Both the position numbers and the translations under genes were made by a program. From contig DASPJR010000096.1 in NCBI GenBank assembly GCA_035628505.1, positions 1 to 34,635 on the forward strand: DNA of 34,635 bases, in the 5' to 3' direction. The notes beneath the pieces are model-generated. The model had not been told where the DNA came from, ran no database searches, and worked only from the letters and a program-made list of their open reading frames with translations. The stretch comes from DASPJR01 sp035628505. GTDB taxonomy: Bacteria > Planctomycetota > SZUA-567 > H5-PLA8. Shown here one piece after another: positions 30,250-34,635 of this stretch. Within the stretch, counting starts at the first letter, position 1; each line of letters starts with the position of its first letter.

Positions 30250-30306
30250 CGCGCCTGCCTGCTCTTTCGGTTGACTCCCGCTGCGGTGAAAGAAATGGAG
30301 ATGCAC

Positions 30307-30753
30307 ATGGAAGTCATTCTGCGCGATGACATTGACAAGCTGGGCAAATTGGGGGAAGTCGTAAACGTCCGCGACGGTTACGCACGCAATTTCCTGCTCC
30401 CGCGCCAGCTCGCTTACCCGATTACCGAAGATGCCAAGAAGCAGATCGAAGCCGAAAAGAAGCGCCGCCTGGTTCGCGAAGCCAAGAAGGTGGAAGAGCT
30501 CAAGGGCGTCGCGCAGCTTCTCAACGGCCGCTCGGTGACCATCACCGCCAAGGCCCAGGAAGAGAAGCTTTACGGCTCAGTCGGCGCGGAAGAAATTGCC
30601 GCAGCCGTCACTGCCGAGCACAAGGTCCACGTGCCGGCCGGCGCGGTCGTCCTGGAAGCTCCGTTCAAAACGCTGGGGACGCCGGACGTTCTGATCCGCT
30701 TTGCACCTGGCGCGGAAGCGACGATCAAGGTCTGGATCGTTGCCGAGAGCTAA
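30307..30753 (+). CDS. rplI: 50S ribosomal protein bL9
   Basis: A 148-residue L9, the usual length. The N-terminal RNA-binding domain has MEVILRDDIDKLGKLGEVVNVRDGYARNFLLP with the classical GYARNFL signature. A long charged connecting helix follows (about 42-75), then the C-terminal domain (TITAKAQEEKLYGSVGAEEIAAAV). The ATG at 30307 is chosen because GGAG lies 6 bases upstream; two earlier in-frame ATGs would overlap that site. dnaB follows after 86 bases. Confidence 0.97.
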   Translation: MEVILRDDIDKLGKLGEVVNVRDGYARNFLLPRQLAYPITEDAKKQIEAEKKRRLVREAKKVEELKGVAQLLNGRSVTITAKAQEEKLYGSVGAEEIAAAVTAEHKVHVPAGAVVLEAPFKTLGTPDVLIRFAPGAEATIKVWIVAES

Positions 30754-30839
30754 ACGCTCAGTGCCGAACCTGGAAAGTCGTTGAAGTACTTTCAGTCTGG
30801 ACGTTGCTGGTGCAGTAAAGGGTGGGGGAGTCGGACTCG

Positions 30840-32306
30840 ATGGACGTCGGCGAAAAGCCAGGTCGCGAAAAACGCCGCAAGGACGAGTCCCTGAAAACGG
30901 GACTCGCTGCGGACAAGCTCCTGGAGCAGGTTCCGCCATACGACGAAGCCGCTGAAGCCGGCGTCCTGGGTGCCATGCTCATGGACGCCCGCGCGGCTGA
31001 TGTCGCCATTGAACTGCTGAAGGTAGATGATTTCTACCTTCCGCGGCACCGCGTCATCTTCACCGTTCTCTGCCAGCTGTTTCAGAAGACAGAGAACGTC
31101 GACGAGCTCTACCTGATCAGCGAGCTGCGCAAACAGGGGCAGCTCGAGGCCGCCGGCGGCGAAGCGCTCATTGGCCGCCTGATCCTCAACACGCCCAGCG
31201 CCGCCAACATTGAGAGCTACTGCCGGGTCGTTCGCGACCGCGCAGTCGAACGCGAGCTCATCGAAGGCGCGGGCAAGATTCTCAATCTTGTCCGCGAGCC
31301 GTCGGGCGTCGACAGCGAAGCGTTGGTGGGCGAAGCTGAGTCGATCGTCTTCAAGATTGCCGAAAAGCGTTCGGGCGAAGATTTCGCCTCCATGATCACG
31401 CTCATGGAAAGCGCCCTCGGCGATGCCGAGAAGGCTCATGCGGCCCGCATGAACGGCGAAGAGATTCCCTGTCCTGCTATTCCAACCCATTACGCAGATC
31501 TTGATCAGCTGCTCGCCGGAGGTTTCTGGCCGGGCGAGCTGATCATTGTCGCAGGCCGCCCGAGCATGGGCAAAACCACCTTCGCCTTGAACATCGTCAG
31601 GCAGATCTCGGTGGGCAACGAAAACCGGATCAAGCCCACGGCGGTGTTCAGCCTGGAAATGCCGCGTGAACAGATCGCCAAGAACATTCTCTGCGCGGAA
31701 GCGAAGCTCGATGGCCGCAAGATGCGCCGTTACGATTTCGACGACGAAGAGTTCGAGCGGGCACAGTTCTACGGAAAGGCGCTCCAGCAGGCTCCCATTT
31801 TTGTCGATGACACGTCGGGCATTTCCGTCAGCCAGCTGCGCTCGCGCTGCCGCAGGCTCAAGCAGCGGGAAGGCGTGCAGCTGGTGGTCGTCGACTACCT
31901 GCAGCTGATGAAGGGATCGGTCGCGGGAAAGAATTCAAACCGCGAACAGGAAGTGGCTGAGATTTCACGCGGGCTCAAATCGATCGCGCGGGAACTGAGG
32001 ATTCCGATCATCGTTCTCTCCCAGCTCAACCGCAGCGCCGAAAAGCGCGAGAACGAAGACAAGAAGCCGCAGCTTTCGGACCTGCGCGAATCAGGCTCGA
32101 TCGAGCAGGACGCGGACGTGGTGATCATGCTCTACCGGCCGGAATACTGGAACATCGAAGAGAACGCCAAGACGCGCAATCGCGGCGAGGCCCTGGTGAT
32201 GAAAAACAGAAACGGTCCGGTCGGCTCAGTCAACCTCACCTTCTTCAAGGACATTCTGCGCTTTGAAAGTTACGTTCCGGACCACAACGCGGCGGCGGGG
32301 GAATAG
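30840..32306 (+). CDS. dnaB: Replicative DNA helicase DnaB
   Basis: A 488-residue hexameric helicase that unwinds DNA at the fork. The N-terminal domain starts after a Lys-rich extension (PPYDEAAEAGVLGAMLMD). The RecA-like C-terminal domain has Walker A GRPSMGKTTF at about residues 239-248, FSLEMPREQIAKN, Walker B VVVDYLQLM and RESGSIEQDADVV with LYRPEYW. Length is slightly longer than E. coli (471). There is no intein. GGGGAG lies 9 bases before the ATG at 30840; a GTG at 30822 is less likely. It shares an operon with rplI. The reading frame continues open after its TAG into bamA. Confidence 0.97.
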   Translation: MDVGEKPGREKRRKDESLKTGLAADKLLEQVPPYDEAAEAGVLGAMLMDARAADVAIELLKVDDFYLPRHRVIFTVLCQLFQKTENVDELYLISELRKQGQLEAAGGEALIGRLILNTPSAANIESYCRVVRDRAVERELIEGAGKILNLVREPSGVDSEALVGEAESIVFKIAEKRSGEDFASMITLMESALGDAEKAHAARMNGEEIPCPAIPTHYADLDQLLAGGFWPGELIIVAGRPSMGKTTFALNIVRQISVGNENRIKPTAVFSLEMPREQIAKNILCAEAKLDGRKMRRYDFDDEEFERAQFYGKALQQAPIFVDDTSGISVSQLRSRCRRLKQREGVQLVVVDYLQLMKGSVAGKNSNREQEVAEISRGLKSIARELRIPIIVLSQLNRSAEKRENEDKKPQLSDLRESGSIEQDADVVIMLYRPEYWNIEENAKTRNRGEALVMKNRNGPVGSVNLTFFKDILRFESYVPDHNAAAGE

Positions 32307-32312
32307 GCTGGC

Positions 32313-34635
32313 TTGCGTTTAACTCTGTCGATCTACTCCGGCTTCGCCCTTCGCGGCGATTCCGCCTTCCAGCTGAGGCACCAATCAACAAAAGGAACTC
32401 TGCTGGCATTAACATTATCGGCCGTTCTGTTCATCGGACTGGCCGTCGGGGTCGCGCCGCCTCTTTCCGTTCAGGCCGGCGAAGGCCAGCCTCAGCCGCA
32501 GGATCCCGGCGACTGGGCTGAAGGCCAGACGGTCCAGGAGATCGAAATCCGCGGACTGACGCGCGTCGATGAAGGCCAGGTTCTGCGCACCATCCGCACA
32601 CGCAAAGGCCGTCCCTTCGAACGCAAGGTATGGGACGAGGATTGGCATCGTCTCGACGAGTTCGGCGCGTTCCTCAACGTGCGAACGACCGAACCGATCG
32701 TCTGGCCCGGCGGCGTCAAGCTGGCCATCGACCTCGTCGAAAAAGCCTCCATCAGCAAGATCAACTTCCGCGGCAACAAGTCTGTCAGTGCGGCCAAGCT
32801 GCTGACGCAGATCAAATCGTATGAAGGCGGCCGCTACGACAAGGGCCAGGTGCACCTCGATAAGGTCGCCATCGAAAAATATTACCAGGACAAGGCCTAC
32901 CGCAGCATCAAGGTCGAGTACTCGGTTGAAACCGTTTCCAGCCATCGCCAGCCAATCGGCGGAAAGGAAGTGGAAGTCGACGACGAAGTACGCGTGATCT
33001 TCACCATCGATGAAGGCAGCCCTGTGGGCGTGCGCGCCGTTCACTTCAAAGGCAACAAGGCCTTCAGCGAGGGCGCTTTGCGGGCGGTGATGGGCACGAA
33101 GCACCGCCGGCTCTTCCGCGCAGGCGACCTGAAGGACGAAGACCTCGAGACCGACAAGAAGCGCCTGGAAGCGCACTACCTGCGCCACGGCTACATGGAC
33201 GTTGCGATTGAGAAGGTCGACATCAACATCTCGAACGAGACGTATTTCAACTGGTTCCGTAAACGCAAACGCCTGGCTGAAATCGTCATCACGATCAGCG
33301 AAGGTCCCCGTTACTACACAGGAAATGTTGAGATCACCGGTAACAAGACCATCGAGCGTGATGAGCTTGAAGCGGTGATGAAGATCAAGCCTGGTTCAGT
33401 CTACTCTGACATGCTGCTGCAGGACGATCATGATGCGATCGTCAGCCTCTACGGCGAACGCGGACGCGTCTTCACGAAAGTCGAATACGACCGCCGCCTG
33501 GTGACCGATCCGGAGCGAACGAAGAAGACGCCCAATCTTTACGATGTGGCGCTCAACGTCCGCGAAAGCGCGGAAGTCACGCTGCGTGAAGTGATCACGC
33601 GCGGCAACACCAAGACGCGCGACAAGGTCATCATCCGCCAGATGGAACTTTTCCCTGGCGACCGCATCGATACCACCAAGATGAAGATCGCCATTCAGCG
33701 TTTAAAGAATCTCAATTACTTCAACGACGATGTGCGCATCACGCCGGAGGCGACTGACAATCCCGAAGAAGCGAACCTGGTAATCGACGTCTCCGAAAAG
33801 AGCACCGGTGAATTCAATTTCGGCGTCGGTGTCTCGTCGGTTGACTCCTTTGTAGGCAACATCAAGCTGACCCAGCGCAATTTCGACTTCCGCGATCTGC
33901 CCAAGAGCTGGCGCGATTTCATCGGCGGCAATGCCTTCGTCGGCGCCGGCCAGACGTTCACGATCGAAGCGACCGGCGGACAGAAGCGCCAGCGTTACAA
34001 CATGTCGTTCTTCGAACCCTGGGCATTCGACCGCCCGATCCGCCTGGGCGGCTCGCTCTTCCGCGTCGTCGACAATTACGCGAACTTTGAGCAGACGAGC
34101 ACCGGCTTGAGCACCTCGGTCGGCAAGCGTCTGTGGGGCCCGCGCTGGGATGGCGAAATCGATTACCGCATCAACTTCACTGAAATTGAAGACACGCGCA
34201 ATTCGCGACGCCTGCCGCCCATTCTCCGTGAACAGCAGGGCGATCGTCTGTTGAGCTCAATCACGCCGCGATTGGTTTATGACAGCCGCGATTCCCGCCT
34301 GCTGCCCAGCCGCGGGTTCCTGATCGAGGGATCGATGGAAATCGGCGGCGGTCCGTTCCTGGGCGATTATAACTGGGTCAAGCCGCAGCTCGACGTTTCG
34401 AAGTACCTCACGATGTACAAGCTGAAGACTGGCGGAAAGCATATTCTCGAACTGCGCGCCCGCGCGGCGGCGATCGAAGCCTACGGCGACACGGACGATA
34501 TCCCGCCGTTCCTCCGCTTCTACGCCGGCGGCATCGATTCAATCCGCGGCTTCCAGTACCGCACGATTACGCCGCTGGAAGACAATTTCTCGATTGGCGG
34601 CAAGAAGATGGTGGTTGCTACCGCCGAGTATTCCA
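32313..34635 (+). CDS. bamA: Outer-membrane assembly factor BamA (3' end missing)
   Basis: The gene runs off the right edge; 774 codons are visible. A hydrophobic signal segment (LALTLSAVLFIGLAVGV) ends near VQAGEG. Five POTRA repeats follow, each marked by a G-rich turn: IEIRGLTRV, INFRGNKSV, VHFKGNKAF, VEITGNKTI and VITRGNTKT. The barrel begins at FNFGVGVSSVDSFVG and includes the (V/I)RGF motif in GGIDSIRGFQYR. BamA folds and inserts outer-membrane beta-barrels. No ATG opens the frame before the POTRA region. TTG at 32313 gives a long basic N-region before the hydrophobic segment; CTG at 32403 has AAAGGA 6 bases upstream. The start is therefore uncertain. Placement after dnaB is unusual. 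Confidence 0.9.
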   Translation, partial: MRLTLSIYSGFALRGDSAFQLRHQSTKGTLLALTLSAVLFIGLAVGVAPPLSVQAGEGQPQPQDPGDWAEGQTVQEIEIRGLTRVDEGQVLRTIRTRKGRPFERKVWDEDWHRLDEFGAFLNVRTTEPIVWPGGVKLAIDLVEKASISKINFRGNKSVSAAKLLTQIKSYEGGRYDKGQVHLDKVAIEKYYQDKAYRSIKVEYSVETVSSHRQPIGGKEVEVDDEVRVIFTIDEGSPVGVRAVHFKGNKAFSEGALRAVMGTKHRRLFRAGDLKDEDLETDKKRLEAHYLRHGYMDVAIEKVDINISNETYFNWFRKRKRLAEIVITISEGPRYYTGNVEITGNKTIERDELEAVMKIKPGSVYSDMLLQDDHDAIVSLYGERGRVFTKVEYDRRLVTDPERTKKTPNLYDVALNVRESAEVTLREVITRGNTKTRDKVIIRQMELFPGDRIDTTKMKIAIQRLKNLNYFNDDVRITPEATDNPEEANLVIDVSEKSTGEFNFGVGVSSVDSFVGNIKLTQRNFDFRDLPKSWRDFIGGNAFVGAGQTFTIEATGGQKRQRYNMSFFEPWAFDRPIRLGGSLFRVVDNYANFEQTSTGLSTSVGKRLWGPRWDGEIDYRINFTEIEDTRNSRRLPPILREQQGDRLLSSITPRLVYDSRDSRLLPSRGFLIEGSMEIGGGPFLGDYNWVKPQLDVSKYLTMYKLKTGGKHILELRARAAAIEAYGDTDDIPPFLRFYAGGIDSIRGFQYRTITPLEDNFSIGGKKMVVATAEYS

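Larger units (their letters stand above)
29959..30306 (+). other. rpsR-rplI intergenic region
   Basis: About 350 bases inside an otherwise compact ribosomal cluster. It holds a good promoter (30118-30146), an exact GCCGATAA octamer (30150-30157) and a strong leader hairpin (30226-30249). I see no gene in it. Confidence 0.6.

Noticed and set aside
1..34635. tRNA genes, rRNA genes, CRISPR arrays, integrases and IS transposases
   Set aside because: I looked for T-loop consensus, regularly spaced repeats and transposase motifs and saw none; the repeats found are short inverted elements, not arrays.

Overview
The window looks like a chromosomal segment of a GC-rich, Gram-negative bacterium. The outer-membrane assembly factor BamA and a lipid-A-synthase N-terminal-type membrane protein point to two membranes. 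The mix of a Hanks-type Ser/Thr kinase with a single C-terminal membrane span, a ThuA-domain protein, a secreted acetylxylan-esterase-like enzyme, large GH42-like proteins and a stand-alone FliA/WhiG-type sigma factor resembles Planctomycetota and neighbouring, mostly uncultured phyla. That placement is an inference from gene content; I see no rRNA gene. No tRNA, CRISPR array, transposase or phage gene was recognised.

Layout. 1-3455 (+): end of an Fe-S ferredoxin-like gene, a small Phd-like orphan antitoxin, a DUF1318/YdbL-like lipoprotein-processing-type protein, a triple-BON protein, a tandem ACT protein and rlmH. 3473-6146 (-): an AsmA-like membrane protein and a secreted acetyl esterase. 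6490-8163 (+): ettA. 8206-12085 (-): a cytoplasmic TIM-barrel/GATase-like protein, then (in transcription order) a TlpA-like thioredoxin, a GT2 glycosyltransferase and a LAB_N protein ending at a strong terminator. 12351-13340 (+) and 13374-16225 (-): two putative glycosidases and a DUF2314 protein. 16381-17355 (-): an N-terminally extended FliA/WhiG-type sigma factor. 17925-18827 (+): ThuA protein. 18834-24547 (-): kinase, giant GH42-like protein and diheme cytochrome c, apparently one operon.

24805-34635 (+) is a conserved information-processing block: glmU/prs fusion, rplY, pth, rpsF, ssb, rpsR, rplI, dnaB, bamA (cut by the window edge). The order glmU-prs-ctc-pth is the classical Bacillus order (gcaD-prs-ctc-spoVC), and rpsF-ssb-rpsR-rplI-dnaB is also widely conserved. 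The striking point is that the GlmU uridyltransferase domain and PRPP synthetase are one polypeptide of about 579 residues and that the GlmU acetyltransferase beta-helix is absent.

The spaces between genes hold several families of inverted-repeat elements: a 60-bp-arm hairpin at 24646-24790; a telomere-like CCCTATACCCT inverted repeat after the fusion gene; GTCATTTG-type repeats just before rlmH and pth; GTTCGCAC palindromes before the ThuA gene; and a TGTAGCGCAGG-type motif between stop codon and terminator of two unrelated genes. Good sigma70-type promoters are visible before the fusion gene, the sigma-factor gene, the DUF2314 gene and rplI-dnaB.
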